DNA from: Actinoplanes italicus
GTDB lineage: Bacteria; Actinomycetota; Actinomycetes; Mycobacteriales; Micromonosporaceae
Assembly: GCF_003001815.1 (NCBI RefSeq)
Contig: NZ_PVMZ01000007.1
Span: 1 to 64,000 of the forward strand
Direction of reading: 5' to 3'
Length of the DNA stretch: 64,000 nt
Under the pieces are notes generated by a model that worked only from the letters and a program-made list of their open reading frames with translations, made no database searches and was not told the DNA's origin. Positions 28,201-35,743 of the stretch are shown piece after piece. The position numbers and the translations under genes are program-made. Each line of letters begins with the position of its first letter. The first letter of the stretch is position 1.

Positions 28201-31133
28201 CGTCCGCCTCCTCAGCCACCGCGCCCGCCTACGATGCCGCGCTCGCCGGGTCCTCGGACGCGTCAGGCTCCGACGATGACGCCCTGTCCAGCAGCGAGAC
28301 CGTCATCGGGGCGTCTGACGGCTCCGTCGGTGACTCCGCGCTCTCCGTCCCTGGCGGCGTCTCGGGGTCCTTCCCTGTCACCGGCGATCTCCCGGTGGAC
28401 TTCATCGGTGAGGATCCGGCCGCCGGCTCCACCGGGACCGACGCACTCGCCGACGCAGGCTCGCCACTGGACGGCGGCTGGTCCTCCGATGCCGAGACGT
28501 CCTTGGATGCCGAGACGTCCTCCGGCGCCAGGACCTCCTCCGACGCCGGGACGTCCTTGGACACCGACACGTCATTCGACACCGGCTGGTCCCTGGACGC
28601 GGGGACGTCTTCGGACGCCGGGACGGGCTCGACTGCCGGAACATCGGCTGACGAGGTCCCCGCCCCGACGGCCGAACCTGCCACACCATCGGCCGACGGG
28701 GCCGATTCCGCCACCCCGGAGACGGCCACCTGGTCCGCGGAACCATCGATCTTCTCGGCTACGGTCTACACCGGTCTGTTCACCGAGGAGACGGTCCGGG
28801 CGGCCACGCTCGACCCGGCTGACGAGACGGTCCCGGCCGAGGAGACGGTTCCGGCGGCCACGCTGGACCCGGCCGAGGAAACGGCCCCGGCCGCCACGCT
28901 GGACCCGGCCGAGGTGACGGCCCCCGCCAGCACGCTGGACCCGGCCGCTGAGACGGCCGAGGCCGCCACGCTCGACCCTCCCGCGGAAAGCGCGGCGGGC
29001 CTCACCGCCCACGCTGTGCCCGAGGTCGCTGCTCAGGGCCGGGCGGACAACGAACCGGTCATCGCCGACACCCCCCAGGACCGCATCGAGCCGACGGCCT
29101 ACGCGGGTAGCGGTTCGGCATTCCCGGGAGCCGACGACGCCATCCAGGCCGCCGATTCTCCGGCTCAGGCCGCGGGCTTCACACCCACCGCGGAACCCGG
29201 GCGGCCCGAAGCTCCCACAGCCTTCGAGACCGCCGAAGCGGCGCTGTTCGGGTCCGCGGCCTCCGCCTCCTTCGATGCGGCGTGGAGCAGCTTCACAGAG
29301 ACCGGCGACGAGCCGGCAACCCGTGACAAGCCTGAAATCCGTCACGAGCCGGTTACCCGTCATGAACCGGTTACCCGTCACGAACCGGTTACCCGTGACG
29401 AGCCGGTAATCCGCGACGAGCCGGTGACCCGCGACGAGCCGGTGATCCGTGAGCCGGCCTTCCGTCACGAGCCGGTAGTCCGTGACGAGCCGGCGATTCG
29501 TCATGAGGCCGCGACCCGTTACGAGCCTGCGAGCCACGAACCCGAGGCCGGACACTCCGCAACGCCCGCCGGCAGTGCCACAGCTTCCAGTCCGGACGAA
29601 GCGGATCAGGACCCGTTCTCGTGGCGCGCCGACCCCCGCCTGGCCAATCTCGCCGAACCCGATCCGTTCCCTTGGCTGGACCGCTTCGGCGCGTTCCCGG
29701 CCGCGTCGGAGGGCCAGGCCACGAAGCCCGTCGCCGACCTGCCGCACCCACAGCCCGAACGTGTGGGCCGGCAGCGTCCGCAGACTCTCGACGATCTGCT
29801 CGCCGCCAGTCCGCCGGCACCGGCCACATCTCCTGTCGCCATGCGTCCGGAAAGCCTCGGTGATCTGCCTGCTCCGGTGAGTCCCGCCGCCCGGCGAGAC
29901 CGGCCCCAGAGCCTGGCCGATCTCCCCGCCCGCCCGGCGGAGACGGACAAGCCCACCGCCGGCCCGGCCCCGGCCGCGCTTCCGGAGGCCCACCCGGCCG
30001 CCGAGCCCGGCCACGGCCGCCGGGAAGCGGAGCCGACCAGTCAGGACGCCGGCTTCACCACCTCCGAAGACGTCGACCACCAGGCCCTCTCCACCCCGGC
30101 GGAACCTGCCGAATCCCCGTCCCTGAACGAGGAAGCGCCCTACTCCGCGGCCTCGGCACACCGTGACGACTCGGCCACCGGGAGCCCGGCGACCGAGCAG
30201 GGCGTCGAAACGCCTGCTGACGCCGTGAGCGAGGCACCGTCCAAGGCGTCCAGCGAATCGGCGACCGCCACGCTGAACGAGACGCCGGCCCAGGAGCCGG
30301 CCGAACCGTTCGAAGCCGCGTCCGACTCCGCCGAGACCGAAGAGGCGACCCCCGAGGCACCGGAGCCGGCGTCCGGACCCGTCTCCCCCGGGTTCTGGGA
30401 ACCCGCCGATACGACCGAGCCGACAGCCGGCGAGTTCCCCGGATCGCCGGCGGCTGACGTGGCCGCTGACACCATCCGCGAGACAGACACCACGACGGTC
30501 ACCCCGGACTCCGCAGCCGTCCCGCGGCCTCTCGCGGCCACGGCCTCACACTCCACCGGAGAGCCGGAACCGGCCCGCCGCCCGCAGACACTCGACGAGT
30601 GGCTGGGCAGCACGGCCGCCGCCGATCCGGCGCCGGCCCACCGGCCGCAGAGCCTGGAGGACGCGCCGGTCTCCCGGCCACGAACTCTGGAGGACGCCCC
30701 GGTCAGCCCGGCCGGCAGCGAACGCCGTCCGCGAACCCTCGACGAGTGGCTGAGCGGCGACAACCCCGCAGCCGCGGACGAGCCCGCGTCCGGAGGCCAG
30801 CCCACCGGTGGCGACCCCGCCGCCGGCGACACACCGGCCACCGAGAAGACCGACCGGAACGAGCCCGACTACCTTCGTGGCCGCCGCCCGGAGACGCTGG
30901 ACGACCGGCTGCGGGGCACGGTGCGCCCGTCGACTCTCGCCGATCATCTGCCGGAACACGGGCGCGCTACCCGGCGCCCGGCGAACGGCGGGCCGTCGTG
31001 GGCGGGTGGGTCGGGCGAGCACCCGTACGACCGGCAGACCCGCCGCCCGGCCTCCCTGGCCGACCACCCGGGGACGGCACGCACGGGTCAGGAGCCCGCC
31101 TCGGAGGAGCAGGACCCCGACCCGGCGCACTGA
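25266..31133 (+). CDS. MMPL/RND-family transporter with a 1200-residue disordered repetitive C-terminal tail
   Basis: The 1955-residue product starts at GTG 25266 behind AAGGGGA. Residues 1-720 are a complete MMPL transporter: TM1, a porter domain, the TM2-6 block with GLGMAIDYGLFMVGRFREE, a second porter domain, and the TM8-12 block with FGLSTDYEVFLLSR; the two Asp-Tyr pairs correspond to the proton-relay residues of MmpL3-type proteins. MMPL transporters usually end at 700-800 residues. Here a Ser/Ala/Thr/Glu/Pro-rich tail of about 1200 residues follows, predicted cytosolic by analogy with MmpL topology. It has Ser/Ala blocks, 11-residue ATLDPAEET repeats, hexapeptide RHEPVT repeats and about ten RPxTLxD motifs. 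Substrate unknown; lipids or cell-surface glycolipids are usual for the family. Confidence 0.85.
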   Translation: MFAGWGSRVARLRWPVLIIALVAVIGSGIWGFGVFGQLTEGGYNDPRSESARAAETVAEATGDQGGDVIAIYTPDQGTIDDAALTKRIRERLAALPKSAVETHSSYWDSKAKAFAAEDKSSAVAVITLAGEDDAAKMESYREIEGDLAVPGAQVQLAGGIPLSHASSERSTDDLAFAEMVSLPIVLVLLLVIFGSLVAASLPVLVGGAAVLGSLGVLHAVALTHEVNSFAINVASLLGLGMAIDYGLFMVGRFREEQAVHDTAEAVRRTVATAGRTVVFSATLLMTALAGLLLFPQDFLKSLAYGGLAAVFLAMVLSLTLLPALLAVLGPRVDLVPIRLPRFSRGEGGGWERLAGRVLRRPVLVAVPILAALVVLALPIAGARFGENDERQLPAGDPSRVAIETLKADYPQFSSDGVQVVVRAADVGDKPDVKAFSEAVAKIAGVESVTTTGGNGKDVVVLTADLKSTDMFSDEARDTVDALRALEAPAGTTVLVGGVTARNVDSLEAIGAELPLMIGLLAGATLVLMFLAFGSILLPIKAVVMSALSLTATFGILVWIFQEGHGASLLDVTPTPLEAGIVVLMAAVVFGLSTDYEVFLLSRMVEARLRGATTHQAVTIGLTRTGRVISAAALLLIVVTGAFSLSSVTTMRFIGVGMIIALVLDATVVRVLLVPAVLAVLGDAAWWAPGPLRRLQEKAGLAEYAGEEEASGRHAWRPVDPSFEETTVLDGTLLARALPAAPAQAALTSGSGGSPSGDAEVSSTVVLDYDAVLDYLSEKEGAAVRAGGLLPERSLSSGGTDSPGSAEPDVPEGPGRHRDPDASSPSPSSSSPGAVTSEDLWAEVEATLAAGVEITKPDPESGDNEKQSSGDGLDPAATHVLRLPGDSEATSQAAGDASVTQVLHLPDSSVSASPAPDEAAGSPESSVTASESSVTASDSSVAASASSAAASASSASSAAAPPSATTSASSATASASSATASASSATAPAYDAALAGSSDASGSDDDALSSSETVIGASDGSVGDSALSVPGGVSGSFPVTGDLPVDFIGEDPAAGSTGTDALADAGSPLDGGWSSDAETSLDAETSSGARTSSDAGTSLDTDTSFDTGWSLDAGTSSDAGTGSTAGTSADEVPAPTAEPATPSADGADSATPETATWSAEPSIFSATVYTGLFTEETVRAATLDPADETVPAEETVPAATLDPAEETAPAATLDPAEVTAPASTLDPAAETAEAATLDPPAESAAGLTAHAVPEVAAQGRADNEPVIADTPQDRIEPTAYAGSGSAFPGADDAIQAADSPAQAAGFTPTAEPGRPEAPTAFETAEAALFGSAASASFDAAWSSFTETGDEPATRDKPEIRHEPVTRHEPVTRHEPVTRDEPVIRDEPVTRDEPVIREPAFRHEPVVRDEPAIRHEAATRYEPASHEPEAGHSATPAGSATASSPDEADQDPFSWRADPRLANLAEPDPFPWLDRFGAFPAASEGQATKPVADLPHPQPERVGRQRPQTLDDLLAASPPAPATSPVAMRPESLGDLPAPVSPAARRDRPQSLADLPARPAETDKPTAGPAPAALPEAHPAAEPGHGRREAEPTSQDAGFTTSEDVDHQALSTPAEPAESPSLNEEAPYSAASAHRDDSATGSPATEQGVETPADAVSEAPSKASSESATATLNETPAQEPAEPFEAASDSAETEEATPEAPEPASGPVSPGFWEPADTTEPTAGEFPGSPAADVAADTIRETDTTTVTPDSAAVPRPLAATASHSTGEPEPARRPQTLDEWLGSTAAADPAPAHRPQSLEDAPVSRPRTLEDAPVSPAGSERRPRTLDEWLSGDNPAAADEPASGGQPTGGDPAAGDTPATEKTDRNEPDYLRGRRPETLDDRLRGTVRPSTLADHLPEHGRATRRPANGGPSWAGGSGEHPYDRQTRRPASLADHPGTARTGQEPASEEQDPDPAH
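28800..28985 (+). repeat. 33-bp tandem repeats coding for ATLDPAEETAP
   Basis: Within the MMPL tail, five copies of an 11-residue unit built on ATLDPAEE recur (residues about 1178-1240). The nucleotide units are similar but diverged, and the frame is kept. Upstream, 21-bp repeats code for the Ser/Ala block ATASASS (28150-28225) and a [ST]SxDAxTS block lies at about 28480-28650. Confidence 0.75.
29320..29550 (+). repeat. 18-bp tandem repeats coding for RHEPVT / RDEPVI hexapeptides
   Basis: About a dozen hexapeptides of the form R-[HDY]-[EK]-[PA]-[VAE]-[TI] lie at residues 1352-1427 of the MMPL tail. The pattern alternates basic, acidic and Pro-Val, giving a charged extended segment. Several adjacent DNA units are almost identical (CCGGTTACCCGTCACGAA), implying recent duplication in multiples of 18 bp. 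Confidence 0.8.
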
Positions 31134-31257
31134 AGCTGATCGAATGAGCGGATCGGATGCTCGACGGCGGCGCCCGGCGGCCGACAGGACCGCCGATGGG
31201 CCCGGGCGCCGCCGGAAGTACAGTGCGTGCGGGTAGGGAACAGAGGGGACGTACGAA

Positions 31258-32682
31258 ATGACCGGCATCGACCCGGACGTCGTGGGTGTGGATCCGGACC
31301 GGCTCGCGGTCTGTCTCGAGGTCCTGGCCGAGGTGGAGGCGCTGCAGCCGGATCACCCGGACGCGGTGCGGGTGCGGCGGGCGACCGCCGGCCTGTTCAA
31401 GACGGTCAAGGTGCAGCGCCGCAAGGAGCGCCGGCAGGCGATCCTCGCGAACGACCGCGCCGTGACGGCGTCGACCGCGACCGGCGCGCCGGGCCGGATC
31501 GACGACGAGACGGCGGGCATCCCGCTGCGCAGCACGGTCCGCGGCGCGACGGCCGGGGTGCTGAAGCAGGCGCGCGGCTGCTACGTGTGCAAGCAGCGGT
31601 TCACCGTGGTGGACGCCTTCTATCACCAGCTCTGCCCGTCGTGTGCCGAGCTGAACCACTCCCGCCGGGACGCGCGTACCGACCTGACCGGGCGGACGGC
31701 GCTGCTCACCGGCGGCCGCGCCAAGATCGGTATGTACATCGCGCTGCGTCTGCTGCGCGACGGCGCGGATCTGACGATCACGACGCGGTTCCCGCACGAC
31801 GCGGTCCGCCGCTTCTCAGCGATGCCGGACAGCGGCGACTGGCTGCACCGGCTGCGGGTGGTCGGCATCGATCTGCGTGATCCCTCGCAGGTGGTCGGCC
31901 TGGCCGAGTCGGTCGCGGCACGCGGTCCTCTCGACATTCTGATCAACAACGCGGCCCAGACGGTACGCCGTACGGCCGGCGCCTATTCGGAACTGGTGGC
32001 CGCCGAGTCGGCTCCCCTGCCCGACGGTCCGCTGCCCGAGCTGGAGTTCTTCGGTGGCGCCGCGCAGATCAGCTCGTCGCCAGCCGCGGCGCTGACGGCG
32101 GCGCACCCGCCGACGCTGTCCGCGAAGGAGGTCACCGAGATGGCGCTGACCGCCCGTTCGGTGGCGATCGACGCGGGTGGCCTGGTCCCCGACCTGGTCT
32201 CGACGAACAGCTGGAGCGACCGGGTGCACGAGGTGGCGCCGCTGGAGCTGCTGGAGGTGCAGCTCTGCAACGTGACCGCTCCGTTCATCCTGGTCAGCCG
32301 ACTGCGTCCGGCGATGAAGGCATCAAAATTCCCTCGGCGGTACGTGGTGAACGTGTCCGCCATGGAGGGCATCTTCAGCCGTGGTTACAAGGGTGCCGGC
32401 CACCCGCACACGAACATGGCGAAGGCCGCGCTGAACATGCTCACGCGTACCAGCGCGGACGACATGTTCGCCGACGGCATCCTGATGACCAGCGTCGACA
32501 CCGGCTGGATCACCGATGAGCGCCCGCACCCGACCAAGATGCGCCTGCACGAGGAGGGCTTCCACGCCCCGCTCGACCTGGTCGACGGCGCGGCCCGCGT
32601 GTACGACCCGATCGTCCGCGGCGAGAAGGGCGAAGACGTGTACGGCTGCTTCCTGAAGGATTACGCCCCCGTCGCGTGGTGA
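31258..32682 (+). CDS. SDR-fold protein with zinc-ribbon-like N-terminal domain, catalytic Tyr missing
   Basis: The 474-residue product starts at ATG 31258 behind GAGGGGA. Residues 1-145 are a separate domain with two Cys pairs (CYVC and CPSC, about residues 108-132) typical of a zinc ribbon. Residues 148-474 form a short-chain dehydrogenase Rossmann fold: TGGRAKIGMYIA nucleotide-binding loop, ILINNAAQ, and the VNVSAMEG strand with the catalytic Ser. The YxxxK position reads TNMAK, so the usual Tyr is replaced by Thr. The segment GHPHTNMAKAALNML is strongly SDR-like otherwise. A normal alcohol/ketone oxidoreductase mechanism is therefore doubtful. Cytoplasmic; transcribed alone, ending at a terminator shared with the GGGP protein gene. 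Confidence 0.82.
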   Translation: MTGIDPDVVGVDPDRLAVCLEVLAEVEALQPDHPDAVRVRRATAGLFKTVKVQRRKERRQAILANDRAVTASTATGAPGRIDDETAGIPLRSTVRGATAGVLKQARGCYVCKQRFTVVDAFYHQLCPSCAELNHSRRDARTDLTGRTALLTGGRAKIGMYIALRLLRDGADLTITTRFPHDAVRRFSAMPDSGDWLHRLRVVGIDLRDPSQVVGLAESVAARGPLDILINNAAQTVRRTAGAYSELVAAESAPLPDGPLPELEFFGGAAQISSSPAAALTAAHPPTLSAKEVTEMALTARSVAIDAGGLVPDLVSTNSWSDRVHEVAPLELLEVQLCNVTAPFILVSRLRPAMKASKFPRRYVVNVSAMEGIFSRGYKGAGHPHTNMAKAALNMLTRTSADDMFADGILMTSVDTGWITDERPHPTKMRLHEEGFHAPLDLVDGAARVYDPIVRGEKGEDVYGCFLKDYAPVAW

Positions 32683-32701
32683 CACTCCAGCAGCAAAGGC
32701 G

Positions 32702-32733
32702 AAACGGGCCACACCGCCAGGTGTGACCCGTTT
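32702..32733. terminator. Bidirectional intrinsic terminator between convergent genes
   Basis: AAACGGGCCACACC (32702-32715), loop GCCA, GGTGTGACCCGTTT (32720-32733) pair over 13 of 14 positions; A runs and T runs flank the stem on both sides. It lies between the convergent SDR and GGGP protein genes and should terminate both. Confidence 0.85.
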
Positions 32734-32766
32734 CTTCGAAGGAACACTCACTACGCGCAGCAGTGA

Positions 32767-34161
32767 CTACGCGGCCGCGTTGCCGCCAGGGACGCCACCG
32801 AGGAACCCGCCGGGACCGCCACCCGGGCCACCGCCCGGACCGCCACCCGGGCCACCGCCCGGACCGCCACCAGGACCGCCACCAGGACCGCCACCAGGAC
32901 CGCCACCAGGGAACCCGCCGGGACCGCCACCCGGGCCACCGCCCGGACCGCCACCAGGTCCACCGCCCGGACCGCCGCCCGGACCGCCGCCCGGACCGCC
33001 GCCAGGGCACCCGCCGGGACCGCCACCCGGGCCACCGCCCGGACCGCCACCAGGTCCACCGCCCGGGCCACCGCCCGGACCGCCACCAGGACCGCCACCG
33101 GGACCGCCGCCCGGACCGCCGCCCGGACCGCCACCAGGACCGCCACCCGGGCCACCGCCCGGACCGCCACCCGGACCGCCGCCCGGACCGCCGCCCGGAC
33201 CGCCACCAGGACCGCCACCCGGACCGCCACCCGGGCCACCGCCCGGACCGCCACCGGGACCGCCACCAGGACCGCCACCCGGACCGCCACCCGGACCGCC
33301 ACCCGGACCGCCACCCGGGCCACCGCCCGGACCGCCCCCAGGACCGCCACCGGGACCGCCACCCGGACCGCCACCAGGACCGCCACCAGGACCGCCACCC
33401 GGGCCACCGCCCGGACCGCCACCAGGTCCACCACCAGGTCCACCACCCGGGCCACCGCCCGGGCCACCGCCCGGACCGCCGCCCGGACCGCCACCCGGAC
33501 CGCCACCAGGACCGCCACCAGGACCGCCACCCGGGCCACCGCCCGGACCGCCACCAGGTCCACCACCAGGTCCACCACCCGGGCCACCGCCCGGACCGCC
33601 ACCAGGTCCACCGCCCGGACCGCCACCAGGCCAGCCGGGGAAGCCGGGCTTCTTCCACTTAGGGAAGCCCTTCGGGAACTGGCTCAGGGGTCCGTACTTG
33701 ATCCCATGCAGGTACTTGAAGGGATGCTTGTACTTGCCGCCAATGTGGTAGCCACCGCTGACCAGGTACGCCGGCTTGTAGGCCCATCCCTTGGGCCAAC
33801 CGCCCACCCAGGAGTTCCAGATCCACCAATCTTCTTCGACCTCGAGCACCCACACCCAGCCGTAGCCGGGCACGAACGCCGGGTAGCAGTAGTAGTCGCT
33901 CCAGGCACCGAACTTCTCACCAACCTGGCCGGCCTTTCGGCACTGCCACTCGCTGGTGTAGTAGCCCACCACATAGTCGTCGTCCCAGCCGATCGCCTTG
34001 AGTGGCGACGACGTGGTTTCCGCCGTGTTCGTAGCCGGCGCCGTAACTGGCTTGGCGGCCGGCCTGGCAACCGCGGCCGATGTCGGGGCTTGTATCCCCA
34101 GCAATCCGGCAGCCGTCAGGCTAATGCTGGCAACTGCCAGCATTCGCTTCGGGTTCTTCAT
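32767..34161 (-). CDS. Secreted protein with aromatic N-terminal domain and long Gly-Gly-Gly-Pro repeat region
   Basis: The 464-residue product starts at ATG 34161 with AAGGTG five bases upstream. It has a signal peptide (MKNPKRMLAVASISLTAAGL, cleavage near SAAVA, residue 32), a Thr/Ala/Pro linker, and a Trp/Tyr-rich domain at about residues 55-175 (WQCRKAG, YYCYPAF: Cys74 and Cys92 could pair; GWVWVLEVEEDWWIW). The rest, about residues 178-455, is almost pure GGGP tetrapeptide, about 70 units, interrupted by single Cys and Phe substitutions. It has no sortase or anchor signal. I know no family for the whole; the repeat resembles silk or elastin-like material. This strand is chosen over the opposite open frame because only it has a signal peptide, start site and non-repetitive domain. 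Confidence 0.8.
   Translation of the reverse strand: MKNPKRMLAVASISLTAAGLLGIQAPTSAAVARPAAKPVTAPATNTAETTSSPLKAIGWDDDYVVGYYTSEWQCRKAGQVGEKFGAWSDYYCYPAFVPGYGWVWVLEVEEDWWIWNSWVGGWPKGWAYKPAYLVSGGYHIGGKYKHPFKYLHGIKYGPLSQFPKGFPKWKKPGFPGWPGGGPGGGPGGGPGGGPGGGPGGGPGGGPGGGPGGGPGGGPGGGPGGGPGGGPGGGPGGGPGGGPGGGPGGGPGGGPGGGPGGGPGGGPGGGPGGGPGGGPGGGPGGGPGGGPGGGPGGGPGGGPGGGPGGGPGGGPGGGPGGGPGGGPGGGPGGGPGGGPGGGPGGGPGGGPGGGPGGGPGGGPGGGPGGGPGGGPGGGPGGGPGGCPGGGPGGGPGGGPGGGPGGGPGGGPGGGPGGFPGGGPGGGPGGGPGGGPGGGPGGGPGGGPGGGPGGFLGGVPGGNAAA
32790..33633 (-). repeat. 12-bp tandem repeat array (about 70 units) coding for GGGP
   Basis: The unit is GGCGGTCCGGGT-like on the coding strand, with synonymous variation at third positions (GGA/GGG/GGT, CCA/CCC/CCG read on the other strand). 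Larger blocks repeat too: the sequence around 33420-33465 reappears around 33550-33600. All changes of length are in multiples of 12 bp and keep the frame. Confidence 0.9.
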
Positions 34162-34477
34162 GTCACACCTTTTCCGGACAAATCGCCATGACCTGCGTAG
34201 CTCACCATGGACCCGAAATCAGATCCGGGGTTTAGTGGAAAGCTGACCGTTCGGACGACCCGCCCGGTGTCCATAGAGTCAGGTTAAGCCCCACCAGGTT
34301 TAACCACGAAACGCCTCTGACCTGCGGTTTCATTACAGCTGAGGCCCTGGCCGGCGTCAGCCATCACCGACCCGAGGTCCGACATATCCGCTAAAACCGA
34401 CACAAGAAATCAATGGGCGTTCCAGGCCCGAACGACTCACCACGGATCGCCTCAGGACAACGACCGAACCGGATCCT
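34162..34477. other. 316-bp intergenic region upstream of the GGGP protein gene
   Basis: It should contain the promoter of the GGGP protein gene on the minus strand. I see a GGTTAA-N12-TTAACC inverted repeat at 34282-34305, about 120 bp upstream of its ATG, but no convincing -35/-10 pair and no coding sequence. Confidence 0.4.
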
Positions 34478-35659
34478 TCAGCCGGACCTCTCGGTGTCAG
34501 GCAGTGCCAGGTAGGCCACCCGCAGCACCTCGGCAATGGGCTGCCCGAGGTGGGAAAGCCCAGGAGCATCGAGCTGGTCCAGCAAGGCATCCGGCCGCAC
34601 CCCAACACCACGGCCGGCATCCCCACCCGCCGAAGCAGCACCCGCTCCAGCACCGTCACCACCGACGGCCGACCGGCCGGCACCGGCACCCTCACCCCCG
34701 ACGGCAGGCCGCGTGCCCCTGAGATCTGCACCATCGCCGGTGGCAGGCGGGGCGGCGCTTCGATCTGCTCCGCTGGCGGCAGACCGGACGCGGGCAGCCG
34801 CAGGCCCGGCGTGGCCGGCTCGTCCTCCCGTTTCAGAAAGGTCGCCGGCAACCCCGGGACGGGCGGCACCCTCATCGTTCTCCGGCCGTGCTGGTCGTGC
34901 GAATCCCCAGAAAATCAGCGGGTCGGCCGCCGGATGCCGCGCCGCCGCAGAACCGTCACCAGCCCGTCCGGCTCCACGGTGGCCGCCATCAACAGGGCCG
35001 TGCCGCCCATGGATGTCATGATCGGCGCCGTCAGGGAAGCCGCCCGAGCCGCCCGAGCCGGCGGACCCACGGCCAGCGGATGAACCGTCGAAGCCGGTGG
35101 GCCCACGGCCGCCGAACGACCCGCCGGAGCCGGAGGCGTCGACCGCGGCGGCCTCCCGCAGCCGGCGCAGTCGCATCAGGAGTTCGTCCCGTGGCCGCCC
35201 CCGCCAGGTGAACACCTCGAACGGGTCGGTCTCGAACGCCCTGGCCAGGGCGTAACAGGTAGCCGCCAGATGGGCGCACGGCATCGGCCATCGCTCGCAC
35301 GTGCAGTCCATCGCCACCTCGTCGATGGAGAGCGGCAACAGGCTCAGCCCCGCCCCGGCGAAGATCTCCTCGATCCCGGGTGGCATCCGGCCGTCCAGTA
35401 GATCGGCGAGATAGCGCGCCTCGGCGACCAGCGAAGTCTCCACGCGTGCCCACTCGGAGGCGCCGAAGGCCCGGACCGCGATCCGTGCCCGGAACGCCGC
35501 CGGATCGTCGGGGCCCCGGACGAGGGCGACGACCAGGCTGCCCGACACGGTGAGGCTGCGGACGTGTCCGGCCCGTTCGTCACGGCGGCCCCGGGCGAAC
35601 GTCGGTCCCATCCGCAGCGATTCGAACATGCCGAGGAACGCGGGCGAGAAGTCAGTCAT
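34478..35659 (-). CDS. SWIM zinc finger protein paired with the SNF2 helicase
   Basis: The 393-residue product has a SWIM finger with C-x-C (Cys119, Cys121) and C-x-H (Cys128, His130) in the context DCTCERWPMPCAHLAA. Residues 1-165 are the conserved domain of actinobacterial SWIM proteins. Residues about 170-350 are a Gly/Asp/Ala/Arg-rich, probably disordered linker, and about 30 conserved-looking residues close the protein. SWIM domains bind nucleic acid or partners in ATPase complexes. The gene lies 84 bp downstream of the SNF2 gene on the same strand, a recurrent pairing in actinobacteria that suggests a joint DNA-remodelling or repair role. Confidence 0.85.
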   Translation of the reverse strand: MTDFSPAFLGMFESLRMGPTFARGRRDERAGHVRSLTVSGSLVVALVRGPDDPAAFRARIAVRAFGASEWARVETSLVAEARYLADLLDGRMPPGIEEIFAGAGLSLLPLSIDEVAMDCTCERWPMPCAHLAATCYALARAFETDPFEVFTWRGRPRDELLMRLRRLREAAAVDASGSGGSFGGRGPTGFDGSSAGRGSAGSGGSGGFPDGADHDIHGRHGPVDGGHRGAGRAGDGSAAARHPAADPLIFWGFARPARPENDEGAARPGVAGDLSETGGRAGHAGPAAARVRSAASGADRSAAPPATGDGADLRGTRPAVGGEGAGAGRSAVGGDGAGAGAASAGGDAGRGVGVRPDALLDQLDAPGLSHLGQPIAEVLRVAYLALPDTERSG

Positions 35660-35743
35660 CGCGCACCGGCCACGTGAGCGGAAAGGGCGCCGGCCGCATG
35701 AGCGGGCCGAAGCACGGGCCGCATGAGAGGCGGGGCGGGGCGA

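Noticed and set aside
28572..30161. 529-residue minus-strand Gly/Arg-rich frame in the MMPL tail region
   Set aside because: Complement of the tail repeats; no start signal or recognisable domain. It was considered because it raised doubt whether the tail itself is coding, but the tail is in frame with the transporter without interruption.
32510..33658. Minus-strand frames rich in WWRSGRW or AVRAVARV repeats
   Set aside because: Out-of-frame readings of the same 12-bp repeat.
32723..33751. Plus-strand open frame coding for GPPPGPPP collagen-like repeats
   Set aside because: It is the complement of the GGGP array. It has no signal peptide, overlaps the terminator hairpin at its start and lacks a non-repetitive domain, whereas the minus-strand frame has all of these.
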